This document shows, one piece after another, positions 1 to 10,468 of a stretch of DNA of 64,000 bases (positions within the stretch are counted from its first letter, which is position 1; each line of letters opens with the position of its first letter). The stretch is from positions 1-64,000 of the forward strand of contig NCSJ02000123.1 of NCBI GenBank assembly GCA_002812745.2, given 5' to 3'. A model generated the notes under the pieces. It had not been told where the DNA came from. It did not search any database and worked only from the letters and a program-made list of their open reading frames with translations. The position numbers and the translations under genes are program-made. The stretch comes from Scytalidium lignicola. Taxonomy: Eukaryota > Ascomycota > Leotiomycetes.

Positions 1-2
1 CG

Positions 3-3000
3 CGGCCGTCGTTGGAGCGACGAGGCAGCTCCTCCTCAATGTCAGAGAGGACCTTTCGAGACCCCTCACCATTGAGGAGCCAGGCTGTGCCGAGTGCTCC
101 AGATGCACCACCAGTTCCTGCGATTCCGAAACACATCAAGACCGATGCCCCCGCGAGAGCCTCACGACGAGCTGCAAGTATAGATGCGCCGCCGACCCGC
201 GTAGCATCTCCACCTCCACATCCTGCTAGCGGACGGGGAGCCAGTTTGGGACCCGCCGTGCCAGCACACCCGGCTAGGAGACCCGGACATAGGTTATCAC
301 ATTCGTTGGAGCTAACAGGCACAGAACGTAGAGGGTCCGTTAATTTTTCATACCCTACATTATCACGGCCATATTCCATGATGGCCCTGGTGGAAGCATC
401 ACAGCTAACAACTGACTCACCGCAAAGGCCGACGAATCCGCCAACGATCCGCTCCTCTAACAATCAAAATCTAGTATATGATCCTAACACGAGAAGCTTC
501 TTACCAGCAGCACAACTATGGGCTATCGAACAGCGCGTGCAGGGTGCGGCGAATAAACCGGTTAAGAAGATGAAGAAGATTGCACCTAAGGAATCTACGG
601 GGACGCACTTTGCTGCTGGAACGGTTGGTGGGAGGTTGAGAGGGACAGAGGTAGATGCCATGGAAGCAGCAGCATCGACAACAGCTTCGTCGTCGCCACC
701 ACCACCACTACCACACCCGATGAAATCCGAGTCAGTCTCACCAGAAACCACTGCTCCACCGCCGAAAACAAGAAAGAAAAAAGCGATAGTTAGTGATTCA
801 GGTAGTGAACAGGGGTCATATATGTCAAATCCATCAGATGCTGAGAGCGAAAGCTCAATACCACCATATTCAGCAGTCGCGCATCGACCTGGTGTACCAT
901 TGCAGAAAAGGCCATCTGTAGTACACGAAGATAGGGAGCAGGAAGAGGCCGAAGGTGAAAGCCAAGTACACCAGCAAAAGGCTCGAGTAGAGGAAGTCAA
1001 GCAGGCGGATATCAAACCACGGCTCGTTACTCCAGAACCACCGGCGCCGACTCCTGTGGGATTAAGTCGCGATAGCACGCTAGTACAACCTCCGCATCCA
1101 CAGGATGATGAGCAACCAAAGCCAGCCAGCGAGCCTGCAGTCGCCGCCCATGAAGAAAGTACAAGGTCCGAAACGAATGGAACAGAACTTACACACAAAG
1201 ATAGTTTGGCAGCAAGAGTTCACTCTGTCAGCCCTCCTCGAACACACTTCGCAAGGGCACCCGAGAGCTTATTAGTAGTACATTCTCCTCCTCCACGTTC
1301 AGTCTCGCCTCGCAAGTCAGCGATGAAGAATTCGAACTCTCCTAGGAACATGTCACCTGTAGGTAACGGATCAGACGGTCGAGGTTCTAGTCATGAACGA
1401 AGTCCCTCCTCACTACACATTTCCTCAGGAATGGATTCTGATGAGCAACAAATCCAAAGAAAGAAATCGGTACGTGTTAGCTTCGATGAAAGTAGTAATG
1501 TTGTCCTTGGCAGGTCAGGCTCTCCTATTTCTCCAGAGTCCCCTTCTTCGGACACATCGCAGTCGAAACGATCATGGTTTGGTTTTGCACGCAAAAGAGG
1601 GAAGGGAATGTCACATATGGATGATGATGATGACGAGATCATGAAACCCCGACCAGCGTTACCATCATTTGGTAGTGTCCGCGAGAGGAAGCCTCGTGAA
1701 AACCTTGAAGATCGACCGCTAGTGAAGCCACCACAGCCAGTGATAGATTCAGCTGGAGGTACTCCTCCACTTTCTACAGAGCATAGCAATAACAGCAAGG
1801 AGTCCTTTGAGGAACCCTTTGAGGAACCCTTAGGCCAATCTAGCGACCACGCCATAGGTGGTATTCTTGCTCAGGACTTTGGTGCAAAGGAAAATGCCGA
1901 TACATCGAATGCCATGGATCCATTACCACCTCAAGTTACATCCGTTGAAGGGAGTGGTTATGTCTCAGATGATGGTAGCAGTATACTCAGTGTAGATGAA
2001 AGGAAGCACATGGAACATCAAGCTGAACCCAATGCTCCCATTGTTGTCGCAGAGTCCGCTGCTGATCTCTCCAAAGGTTACTATGGCGAAGCACACAAAC
2101 CATTAGGCCCTGTGAAGGAAGAAACACCAACCACTCCACCTGGTACAAGCAATGGCATTATACCGCAGATTAATATCCTCCAAGCATCACCTACTGTAGA
2201 GGATAATCTGAAGAAAACAACGGACGCATCACCACAGCCTACTGCGGAAGATGAATCTTCAGAGGACGAATGGGTTTATGTCCCAGGACAATGGGGTGAT
2301 GATGACAGTATTGAACAGGGAGCCAACACCTCAAATACCACCGCCACGACACCCGCTTCTGCCGGAATTGCGGAGCCACCGGGTGAGCAGCAGCAACCTA
2401 ACGTTCCGATTTCAAGCATCTATACCTACCCTTCAACGATTGCTGAGGAGACGGAAGATTCTGATGAAAGCAGTGTATATAGCGATGCTGCTGAAGACTT
2501 ATCTGACCTTCAAGGTGATGGGTTTATGTCGCTGGATGCAGTGGTTGATAGCCCTATCGATGTGAATAATGCTCTACCGGGTCTAGCAATAACTACGCCG
2601 CCTGACAGTCCCGCCGTTAGATTAGCAGCTGTGGCACCAAAGGCTACAACTGAGGAAGCTAGTCAGCCTCAGCCTCAGCCTCCAGTAGGACCAGGCTGGG
2701 ATAAGGCTCAGCTGTATTGGAGTAGTTTGACTACTGAGACGAAACGAGAATTGGAAAAGAAGGCTCAACAAGAGACAAAGGACGTCCCAGAAAAGGAGGA
2801 GCAAGAGAAGCCAGCACCCAAACCAAAGAAAAAGAAAGCTGCATCTACACAACCTATATCACAGCCGCCTAGGGAGAGAAGTTATATGATCCAGCCTGGT
2901 GCGAAAGCTCCACCGGAATACACTCCTACCATGCGGACATCGATGCGTCCTGAGCCTCAAGGCCCTGTGGAGTCGCACATGCGATCTACTATGAGAGCAG

Positions 3001-4481
3001 AGCGTCCTGCGCGGTCTTCCATGCGTTCTCCCCCACCACCAGTACAACAATCTCATCCCAGGGGTGCTCTCCAGAAGAAGAACCGACCAATGTCATATGC
3101 CGCACCGGAATCTGAATTGGCGACGTCCGCAGCAGCAGCAAGCAGCCACGCGAGAAATTTTTCAACAAATACTGCAAGGACCACACCTGCGATAAAACCC
3201 ACTTCGTCTACACCATCTCCAACACTTCGGCGTAGAGGCTCTGCCGATAGTGACAGTAGCTTCAAGCGAGCAAGACCATCCAACGAAGGTATGGGGATGC
3301 GACGTACTATGCGTGGATCTAATGACATGGCCAAGGGTGGGCGAGCGCAGTCACCTATGGGCTCAGGACGGTACAGTTTGCGATCATTGTCTCCGACAGA
3401 GCCCACAGCGCGTCGCCCATTTAGCGTCAATAGCGGATCCCAGCTCACTCAAGGAACAATGCGCCGCTCAATGAGAGATTCCTACGATGCACCTACCTTG
3501 CGTGGTAGCCCCCAGTCCGGCTCAAAATCCCCTCTCCTCAGTTTTGGTAGATCCTCAGCAAAGCTGGGAAAGACAAAGTCAGGCGGGCCACGCTCTAGCA
3601 GATTCGTAGACTCGAGTGACGAAGAGGATTCGAGACCTGCCTTCTCAAGTCGTTTCGTAGATTCCAGCGACGAAGAGGATGATGATGAACCAGCTGCATC
3701 CCAGCCTTCTTCCATGCCTAGAACAATGCGCAGTACCCCCTTGCGGTCCATTCCTCAACGACGGGGAGTTGAAGATGAAGATTCTTCTGATCTGCCAGAT
3801 AGCGATGATGAGAAGCCCGCTCGGACTAGAGGCTCTATAAAACTGGCAAAGGCACGACAAACAAACGGTGCCACGACTCTCACTAAACAAGGTAATACTC
3901 TCGCCTCAGGATCGCTTCGTCGCTCTGGTTCTGGCCGAGAGACCATGGGCATTCATCCCACTAGCCCTACTATAACGACGGTAACAGCAACCGCAGCACG
4001 ACCTAGCAAGAGCGGTTTTATATCATCGATCCTCCGTCGGAAGAAACCAGATCCAGCATCGAAGGTCCACAAGATAGATCTCGAGAGTGCAGCTCGGAGA
4101 GATACGCCATTGGAAAGGAGCAAATCAGATCTTGCGCTGCTGAAATACGGAGGTGATGGAACTGGGAGCAAGATGCATAGTCCCAAGTTACAAAAGAGGA
4201 ATCCATTGGACGCGTGGCCTCTGCCTAATGAGTCTCCTGTGCAGAGTGGAGTTGAGACTGAAAGACCGACTACGGCTGCCGTGGATGAAAGGCCAGTGTT
4301 GTCGAATGGAGTTAATGGAACGAATGGAACGGCGAATGTGATGGGCGAGAGGCCGGCATTGGGAACTAGGAGATTTACAGCCACTGGCCTTGTAAGTGCT
4401 GATACAGCAAATACTCTTGCAACAGGAAGGAAAAAGAAGAAGTTCCCTGCATTGAGGAGGATGTTTGGATTGGATGATTAG
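3..4481 (+). CDS. Very large disordered Ser/Pro-rich protein, 5' end cut by the window
   Basis: One uninterrupted frame runs from the window edge to a TAG at 4479-4481, about 1,490 codons. The first in-frame ATG is at 39, but the frame is open to base 3 and the residues before that ATG (RPSLERRGSSSS) look like the same Ser/Arg-rich protein, so the gene probably starts outside the window. I recognise no catalytic domain. The protein is low in complexity: proline-rich blocks, acidic stretches, poly-Lys patches, many repeated TMR/SMR tripeptides around residues 970-1190, and two close copies of SRFVDSSDEED near residues 1196-1222. The C-terminus is short, basic and hydrophobic (KKKKFPALRRMFGLDD) and looks like a conserved anchoring or binding tail. 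A scaffold or cortical role is a guess; function unknown. No introns are needed. Confidence 0.85.
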   Translation, partial: RPSLERRGSSSSMSERTFRDPSPLRSQAVPSAPDAPPVPAIPKHIKTDAPARASRRAASIDAPPTRVASPPPHPASGRGASLGPAVPAHPARRPGHRLSHSLELTGTERRGSVNFSYPTLSRPYSMMALVEASQLTTDSPQRPTNPPTIRSSNNQNLVYDPNTRSFLPAAQLWAIEQRVQGAANKPVKKMKKIAPKESTGTHFAAGTVGGRLRGTEVDAMEAAASTTASSSPPPPLPHPMKSESVSPETTAPPPKTRKKKAIVSDSGSEQGSYMSNPSDAESESSIPPYSAVAHRPGVPLQKRPSVVHEDREQEEAEGESQVHQQKARVEEVKQADIKPRLVTPEPPAPTPVGLSRDSTLVQPPHPQDDEQPKPASEPAVAAHEESTRSETNGTELTHKDSLAARVHSVSPPRTHFARAPESLLVVHSPPPRSVSPRKSAMKNSNSPRNMSPVGNGSDGRGSSHERSPSSLHISSGMDSDEQQIQRKKSVRVSFDESSNVVLGRSGSPISPESPSSDTSQSKRSWFGFARKRGKGMSHMDDDDDEIMKPRPALPSFGSVRERKPRENLEDRPLVKPPQPVIDSAGGTPPLSTEHSNNSKESFEEPFEEPLGQSSDHAIGGILAQDFGAKENADTSNAMDPLPPQVTSVEGSGYVSDDGSSILSVDERKHMEHQAEPNAPIVVAESAADLSKGYYGEAHKPLGPVKEETPTTPPGTSNGIIPQINILQASPTVEDNLKKTTDASPQPTAEDESSEDEWVYVPGQWGDDDSIEQGANTSNTTATTPASAGIAEPPGEQQQPNVPISSIYTYPSTIAEETEDSDESSVYSDAAEDLSDLQGDGFMSLDAVVDSPIDVNNALPGLAITTPPDSPAVRLAAVAPKATTEEASQPQPQPPVGPGWDKAQLYWSSLTTETKRELEKKAQQETKDVPEKEEQEKPAPKPKKKKAASTQPISQPPRERSYMIQPGAKAPPEYTPTMRTSMRPEPQGPVESHMRSTMRAERPARSSMRSPPPPVQQSHPRGALQKKNRPMSYAAPESELATSAAAASSHARNFSTNTARTTPAIKPTSSTPSPTLRRRGSADSDSSFKRARPSNEGMGMRRTMRGSNDMAKGGRAQSPMGSGRYSLRSLSPTEPTARRPFSVNSGSQLTQGTMRRSMRDSYDAPTLRGSPQSGSKSPLLSFGRSSAKLGKTKSGGPRSSRFVDSSDEEDSRPAFSSRFVDSSDEEDDDEPAASQPSSMPRTMRSTPLRSIPQRRGVEDEDSSDLPDSDDEKPARTRGSIKLAKARQTNGATTLTKQGNTLASGSLRRSGSGRETMGIHPTSPTITTVTATAARPSKSGFISSILRRKKPDPASKVHKIDLESAARRDTPLERSKSDLALLKYGGDGTGSKMHSPKLQKRNPLDAWPLPNESPVQSGVETERPTTAAVDERPVLSNGVNGTNGTANVMGERPALGTRRFTATGLVSADTANTLATGRKKKKFPALRRMFGLDD

Positions 4482-5143
4482 ACATCCATAACACGAACAC
4501 ACAAGTTGTTTCCTTTTTTTAATGTTTTTTTTATCATTTGGCTTTTGTGATCTTATGGGTCGGGTGGAAAGGAAAGGATATCAAAAGAATGGCGTACACA
4601 TTCGAATAAGGAGATGTATTGGCAACCTCGCCACAGATTTTCCTTCTTCTTTTCTCTTGTTTATTTTTCAAATCTTTTATTTTAGTTTCCTATTTTAAGT
4701 TCATGCTGCTCCGGTTGACAACGATCTCGGTAGCAAGGGGACATAACAGTTAGGGTGGATATCGGATTTGGGCTAGGACGAAACATATACCTGATGATTA
4801 AACATCATCATTTCTTTGCTTTTGGAGAGGGTTTTTTTACGCTCTTTCACTTCTTGTAGATATTTTTAAGGTGTATTAATTTTACTACGCTTAGATCCAA
4901 GCGGTGGAGATGCCAATACTGGCAGTAGAGGAGGGGAAGTTTGGTGGCGTGTTGTTCTTTGATACGATATACATATATACGTTGTAGTATGGAATATTTA
5001 ATGCATAATTTCGGTCATATATCGTCGTAACTTTAGAGAAATGTCCAATTCTCTTGCCAGATTTAGATTTTCTTCACTTATTCTTGACACCTTATGTATA
5101 TCCCTAAACCTACAATAACACCCATACAACGGGGGGGAATAAC
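4482..5143. other. 3' spacer between convergent genes
   Basis: AT-rich spacer between the + strand large gene and the - strand ALKBH1-like gene. The two genes converge, so this should hold both 3' UTRs. T-rich tracts near 4507-4533 and 4630-4690 are the only recognisable features. No coding signal seen. Confidence 0.6.
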
Positions 5144-6745
5144 TCAATCCCAGACCTGCCTACAACTAATATTCAGCCTCTTCCGTTCCATAAACCCTTT
5201 CCATCTCGCAAAGTCCTTGTCTCTTCCTTCAAGCTTAACAGCAGGCCAATCACGCAGCCACTCAGGACATGTGCCCGCCATAACCTTGGGCATCGCATGC
5301 CATGCGAATCGTGTTTCCCCAGCCATTTGAACCACGTCGCCGGAACGGACGCGAATGATTACCATTTCCATTTCTCGCTGGGACTGTAGCCCGTCCATGT
5401 GGTCTCTTGCGTCTGGGTCTGTATCTGCATTTGAATTTGCGTTTCCGTTTCGGTTCTTTACATTATCACCGTTTTGCCTAGCATCATCTCCTCCTGCACC
5501 TTCTTCTTCCTGCTTATTCTTATCCTTATATCTAGCAATAATAAACAACCCATCACATCCCAAACTAAAACTTGCCAATCCCCTCCCGCATTCCTCGCTG
5601 ACATCCCGATGCACCGGCATGTAGTCCTTTGGACTGTACAATAGTACAACACCGCTTTCGGGCGTGAAGTCTCCGAATAGAGAAGTCACTAGCGTGGCGA
5701 TGTCTGAGGGGAAAGGGGTGGGTGTTTCGCGCGGATAGCGCCGGGTTGGCCAGTCGTATTGGGAGCCGATTGTTAGATAGTGGAGTTTTTTGTGGAGGAA
5801 TTGGGAGATGTGGAGGGGTTTTATGGTTGTAGGGGTGTGGTGCGGGTTGAGAGTTGAGTTTGAGTTTGAGTTTGAGGACGGTGAGGAGGAGGCGAGTTGT
5901 TGTTGTTGGGATTGAGGTTTTGGAGTCAGTCTGTCTTTTTCGGATATGGAGCTTTGGGGACGGGTGAAGAAGGAGGTTGGATATTGTGAGGCTATGGAGG
6001 ACGATTTCTTAAGGCTATGAGGGTTAGTTTATTTTTGCGATGGCTAGAGTAGGGCTGAGAGCGTAATTACCTGGATGATGATGAATCATCTGACGAGTCC
6101 GTTGGCGGTTCTGGATATGGAAGGTCATAATTGGTGTGTAGGTTTGTTATATGGAGAGGGTTGGAAAGATCTCGATGAAGGAGCTTATCCAGGAGAATGA
6201 TTTGGGATTCTGGTGGTAAGAGTGAGGGGTAGAATCTTAGGCCTTCATATCTTCCATTAGTATACCTTGTGGAGTGTATAGCATCTTATGTTAGAATAAT
6301 AAGACTTACCATGGAAATCAACGTGCTCATAGACAGTGCAATCTTCAATCGATTTAATATCATCTTCCCTCAGATCTTTCTCTTTCTCTTTCTCTTCTAT
6401 TCCGTGAAACTTAAATGCCCTTTGAGCTGCAGCTATAGTTTCTTTGGGCACAGTCTTCACTGGTCGGATTTTCTCCTTTTGAGCAGTGCTTAAACCGCGA
6501 GTAAAATCTACGATCTCTGGGATGATGCCTACCTCCTCATCACTCATCCTTTGGTACTTCTTGAAGGCTTCACATATGGCCTGAGGCGGTATGGCATAGA
6601 TGTCATGGTGGTGTCGTTGTCCAGCCTGTTACATTAGAATGAGCTCCGGACATGTTAAATAAAGGAATAAATGAACAGTATATTTAAGAATGGAAAAGAG
6701 AAAATAATAAGAATTACCTACGCTGCTATCATTTGATAGATCCAT
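5144..6745 (-). CDS. ALKBH1-like Fe(II)/2-oxoglutarate dioxygenase (AlkB family)
   Basis: Four exons on the minus strand: 6745-6722, 6625-6310, 6242-6071 and 6014-5144, total 1,383 nt, 460 aa. All junctions are GT-AG with matching phase. The N-terminal part (AFKKYQRMSDEEV) and the segment G-LRFYPSLLPPESQ spanning the second intron fit the family's leader. The core follows: LTIGSQYDWPTRRYP, then the iron ligands HxD in VHRDVS (about residue 305) and a distal His in WHAMPKV (about residue 408), on a double-stranded beta-helix frame. Between HxD and the distal His lies a low-complexity insertion of about 45 residues rich in Asn, Asp and Gly, and a Ser/Gln-rich linker fills the start of exon 4. 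AlkB-family enzymes oxidatively demethylate nucleic acids; ALKBH1 relatives act on tRNA and DNA. Which substrate applies here cannot be told from sequence. The first exon is only 24 nt, so the start is the least certain part. Confidence 0.88.
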
Positions 6746-7231
6746 TTCAAGGAGCTTGGGATGGGTTGCAGTTCCTGAATGACGTACACCACAAAATCCG
6801 AACACCTTTATAGGAGTTCTTCTTTCAGAATGTGGCCAATGAAGTATATTACCTTGAAGATATCTCCTTTTTAGCAGCTGTGGAAGAATCATCGGGATAT
6901 TTGAACTTTGATTGATCGTGCCATTGATTATGCATAAAAATATTCTTAAGCGATTTTAGGTTTTAGCGCCAAGAAATGTTAATAATATTTCATGGCTGTT
7001 CTCCTAGCATTTATTTCATGACATAAATATTTAGAAGNAAAAAATCTTCTTAAAGAATTTTGAATACACAGGATATAGGGTTATAATGTTGAAATACTAG
7101 ATTACTTGGTGTACTCGAGGGAATCGAAGCTCCCAAGGGCCATTTACCCTACAACCGCTGGATGAGAATCATTGAGATCCTCAAAGAAAGAAGGAAAAGA
7201 GTACTAAACCAAAAAGCAATAAACAAAAGAG
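6746..7231. other. Intergenic spacer with one N
   Basis: Spacer upstream of the ALKBH1-like gene and downstream of the next minus-strand gene. It has an N at 7038 beside an A run. A short stretch near 7110-7165 looks faintly like the 3' half of a tRNA on the minus strand, but the stems do not pair; see the rejected list. No gene seen. Confidence 0.5.
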
Positions 7232-7963
7232 TCAAACTCTCCTTTGCCTGGCTCTCCTTCTCGACCCTTCAACTATCCCTAGTCCGGTCACTAGAACAGC
7301 CAGCTCCCAATCGCTCCATTCCTGATTGCTCTCCTTACAAGGATCACTCATAAAATCCTTGCGAATGTAGAACACGCCTCTTCTCCTTGTTATAAACCTT
7401 TGTGTTCCATTGTAAACAGCGAGCGGCTCATTCTGTTCCTGTCCACTGTTGCCCTCCTGACTCGCAGATGTTAACTCCAAGTCANGCTGATCAGCCAATA
7501 TCCATTCACTAGTCCGCTGCCAGATATACGTTCTCCTTTCCCTCCCAGCTCCAAACTCAAACTGCCACGTCCCGTGAGTCCAGTTACTTGTCTTTCTCAG
7601 ACCTTCCCAGACGACGTCCCTACTTCCAGGGCTGGAAATTGGATCACCCAATCCAAATGTATTATTTCTGGCCCAGCCGAGTTTGAAGACTGCGAGGATC
7701 GGACCTTCTTTATCAGATTTCCGAAGTGTCACGGATGGTTTACCGGGTGTGAAGGTTGAGTTTTGAACGTAAATCTGTGGGCGGTTGGTGGTAGAGTCTG
7801 AGGACAATGTTAGGAGGATATTTATTGCGTAGGCGTTTTCTACGAGGATTTCGTGGTAGAAGGATGGATCTATTTGTAGTTGAGACGATAGACTAGTGGA
7901 GACGTGTGTTTCATCTGAAGTGGTTTCATTTGTCTCTTCATTGCATTCCCTTTTTTTGGCCAT
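7232..7963 (-). CDS. Uncharacterised fungal protein, possibly tubby-C-terminal-like fold
   Basis: A single open frame of about 243 aa. The ATG at 7963 (MAKKRECNEE) is used; a longer frame upstream lacks an ATG. The body alternates short beta-strand-like segments with Trp- and Arg-containing turns (FYHEILVENAYAINILLT, VVWEGLRKTSNWTHGTWQFEF, RRTYIWQRTSEWILAD) and ends with a hydrophobic patch and a basic tail (VTGLGIVEGSRRRARQRR). This shape recalls fungal proteins of the LURP-one/tubby-C-terminal superfamily, but that is an impression, not a demonstrated match. An N at 7485 falls in a codon and keeps the frame, so here the N stands for a real base. No signal peptide or membrane segment. Confidence 0.7.
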   Translation of the reverse strand: MAKKRECNEETNETTSDETHVSTSLSSQLQIDPSFYHEILVENAYAINILLTLSSDSTTNRPQIYVQNSTFTPGKPSVTLRKSDKEGPILAVFKLGWARNNTFGLGDPISSPGSRDVVWEGLRKTSNWTHGTWQFEFGAGRERRTYIWQRTSEWILADQXDLELTSASQEGNSGQEQNEPLAVYNGTQRFITRRRGVFYIRKDFMSDPCKESNQEWSDWELAVLVTGLGIVEGSRRRARQRRV

Positions 7964-8128
7964 ATTTGTAAACAGCAAATGTATCTATTTGCTGTTCCTT
8001 CTCTGTATTATCATATAAGTTATCGTAGATAGAACCCATAGAATGCCGGCAATGGCAATTTAAAGAGTGTATGTATATATTTTCATATGAGAACATAATA
8101 CGGAGCATTTCAATAATTCCCCGCTTCA

Positions 8129-8451
8129 CTTCATCTTGGTGACTTCATTCTCGAGCGAGGCTGTGCAGGAGGTATAGCTTGAAACATTTTGTACGTGATT
8201 GGACTGAACAACACTAAGGTGTGCGGAGGATTTGGCCTTGGCGATGCTTCTACCAATGACTTCAGCAGCCAACTTTCTTAGACCAATACTGCTGCTTACA
8301 TGGCGGATCACAAAAAGTGCCACTGGATCCACGGATCTTGTTATAAAAGGCACCCTTTCATTATCTACATAAGACCGGACATTAGTTTTACCGTATCAAA
8401 CCGACGGCCATGGAGAAGCATCTGCTCTTCAGATACCAATATCAAACTCAT
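8129..8451 (-). pseudogene. Possible small gene with an internal frameshift
   Basis: On the minus strand an ATG at 8451 opens MSLILVSEEQMLLHG..., which meets a TAG near 8365. Immediately after, another frame continues with coding-like sequence (DNERVPFITRSVDPVALFV, then IGLRKLAAEVIGRSIAKAK) and ends near 8129. Shifting by one base around 8365-8372 joins the two into one 107-residue protein. Either a short gene broken by a single-base change, or a sequencing error in a region that has several other doubtful bases. No family recognised. It lies between two minus-strand genes. Confidence 0.3.
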
Positions 8452-8950
8452 ACTGTGATCAATTGGTTACACGGTAGACATAAGAGACGCCGTTATTATC
8501 TCACCGTATCCCTTTCGCAACTTTCCACCTGCTTTTCCATTGAAGCTTATTATATACGACCATACTCTGAAGTATAGTGTGGACCACCGCACCTACTTCT
8601 CTGTCTGTGAGTATTTGGTATTTATAAATTTTGGGTTATATGGGTAGCAATGGTGAGCTAGGAAAGGCGCGTTACGTTCACTGGGGAGCTGGTGAGTTAG
8701 TAAACCTTTAAGATAGGAAGAGAGGAGGTAAGTTACACACTGATGCTCTACTAATGTTCATCAATATATTATATATTATTATTCTTTTCTATAGATAACA
8801 ATAGGATGGTATCTTCATATTACACAATCGACAAACAAAACCGGCCACTACTACCACTGCCTGCATATTGAAGAAGGAGAAAGTGGATTCTTGGAATGAT
8901 CTAAGCCACTTGAACCATCTATGGCTTTAGATCCGAGATTATGAAAAGGC
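8452..8950. other. Intergenic spacer
   Basis: AT-rich spacer downstream of the surface-protein gene. No coding or structured element seen. Confidence 0.5.
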
Positions 8951-9911
8951 TTACTGACACAGGATTATACCTAAGGCTAGTGCACCAACAAAGACTCCCT
9001 GCAAAGTTAGTCCCTTACTCGCAGCAGTACCCCCACTACTCCTATCACCTGTAGCGCTGGCCGCAGCATAGGTGTAGTAGAGACTAGCAGCTGTTTGAGT
9101 GCCTAAAACATTTGGAGCAGTGGTACTGGGGACATTAGCTGCTGAGTTAGTCTTCGCCCAGTCTTTTATGAATGCATAGAACTCCGTAGTCTGCGGATTC
9201 GCAGCACAGTAAGAGCTTGATACTGCATTCACATAGCTCTGTGGGAACCAGTGATAGCCTTCTCGAGTTAGTCGAATAATTAATGACAGATGAAAGAGGC
9301 AACAGTCATGACAAAGCTCTTGAGCGCGCTTTTCTTGAACTAAAGTGAATGACGTCTAGACAAAGATAACAAGACATACCTTCAATACCGCCATGTTGCC
9401 TGAAGCATTCCATGCAGCCCAAAGTCGAGTCAAAATAGGGATATTTTTCACAATAACATTGCTGCTGAACATTGAACTGATCTGAATAAGGTTGCAAACC
9501 AGCGAATGTGCCGTTCGTGTTCTGAAAGTAACAATTCGCGTTGATGGCTGCTTCCCGCTTGCAGGGCGCTTCGTTAATCTGGTAGGTTGGTCTTGGAGTA
9601 TTGGATGAAGATGCTGTGCCATCTCTCTTGCGGAAATTATGGTGTGATAAAGGATTAGCTGGCAAATAGCATTCGTTGTAAAGATCGATGTCAAGATCAG
9701 TAAGACCGGAGTCTTGTGCTGAAACAAGGGCAAATTTAGAAAGGTAAATGCCGTTTGGGAAAACAGGGTACTCGTCTGAGCCCGTATACGCTGCTATACT
9801 GCTTGAAGATGTGCTGCTGCCAAAGAATGGGTCAAATGCATAGGATGAGGTCGCGCTAATAGAGATTGTTGGAGTTGGAGACGCAACTGCGTTTTGCCGA
9901 GGCAGATTCAT
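8951..9911 (-). CDS. Ser/Thr-rich cysteine-containing surface protein, probably GPI-anchored
   Basis: Two exons, 9911-9380 and 9258-8951 (840 nt, 279 aa), joined so that GGIE continues as GYHWFPQSYVNAV. After a Ser/Thr/Pro-rich N-terminus comes a module with paired cysteines (CYF, QQCYCEKYP, LGCMECFRQHGG, SSSYCAANP), then a Ser/Thr/Ala-rich stretch and a C-terminal hydrophobic segment (LQGVFVGALALGIILCQ). That tail, preceded by small residues (SSGG), is typical of a GPI-attachment signal. The N-terminus at the ATG (MNLPRQNAVASPTPT) lacks a hydrophobic signal peptide. LPRQNAVA looks like the residues just after signal cleavage, so a short upstream exon carrying the signal is likely but was not found. 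Role unknown; probably wall- or membrane-attached. Confidence 0.75.
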
Positions 9912-10468
9912 TGCTAAAGGAATGTGTAGGCCCTAGGAATTCTGCGCAGGGAAAGTATCACAGATCTTTCCTTTCCTGCGACCTATTACTCGTACAGAAT
10001 AAAGATATGATGTTGGATTGTCGTCAGTCTCCGATTCGTCTTGGCTTTTGGATGATTGGTTGGTGATTAGTCATCAGTGAGGGTCTAGGCTTCGATTCTA
10101 GGTAGTCAGAGCATCCCCGAGCAGTACTTTACTTTGATGGAACGATGAGACTGAATTGGATAGAATTATTTCAATTATACTATGTGCTGACTGCTAGCTA
10201 ATCGGCAAAGAGATACGATCTCCAATGCACTGCTCTCCCAATTCCTCATCACAATTCCAGTTATACTCATACAACACTAACGCCGTTGCATGTGCGATTG
10301 GGATACGCAAATGCTACCCTTAAGTGCCGATAGTGGACAAAGAAGGAGCAAACAAAGAAAAGGGGTATCATGTTCATGTATCAGTCTAAGGCGCATAACG
10401 CCAAAGAATGTGCAAATGTTGTCGATTTTACAAATCACGGCTAAGTTAGGATGCTTATGGAAGCTACC
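9912..10468. other. Spacer between two minus-strand genes
   Basis: Upstream region of the surface-protein gene and 3' flank of the zf-C3H1 gene. I looked on the minus strand for a signal-peptide exon for the surface protein and found no convincing one. Nothing else seen. Confidence 0.5.

Noticed and set aside
464..1198. 244-codon minus-strand frame opposite the large first gene
   Set aside because: Cys/Ser/Gly-rich antisense shadow of a Ser/Pro-rich coding frame; no motifs.
7110..7165. tRNA-like 3' half on the minus strand (TTCGATTCC followed by ACACCA)
   Set aside because: The T-arm does not pair properly around TTCGATT and no matching acceptor 5' strand or D-arm is present, so no tRNA is called.
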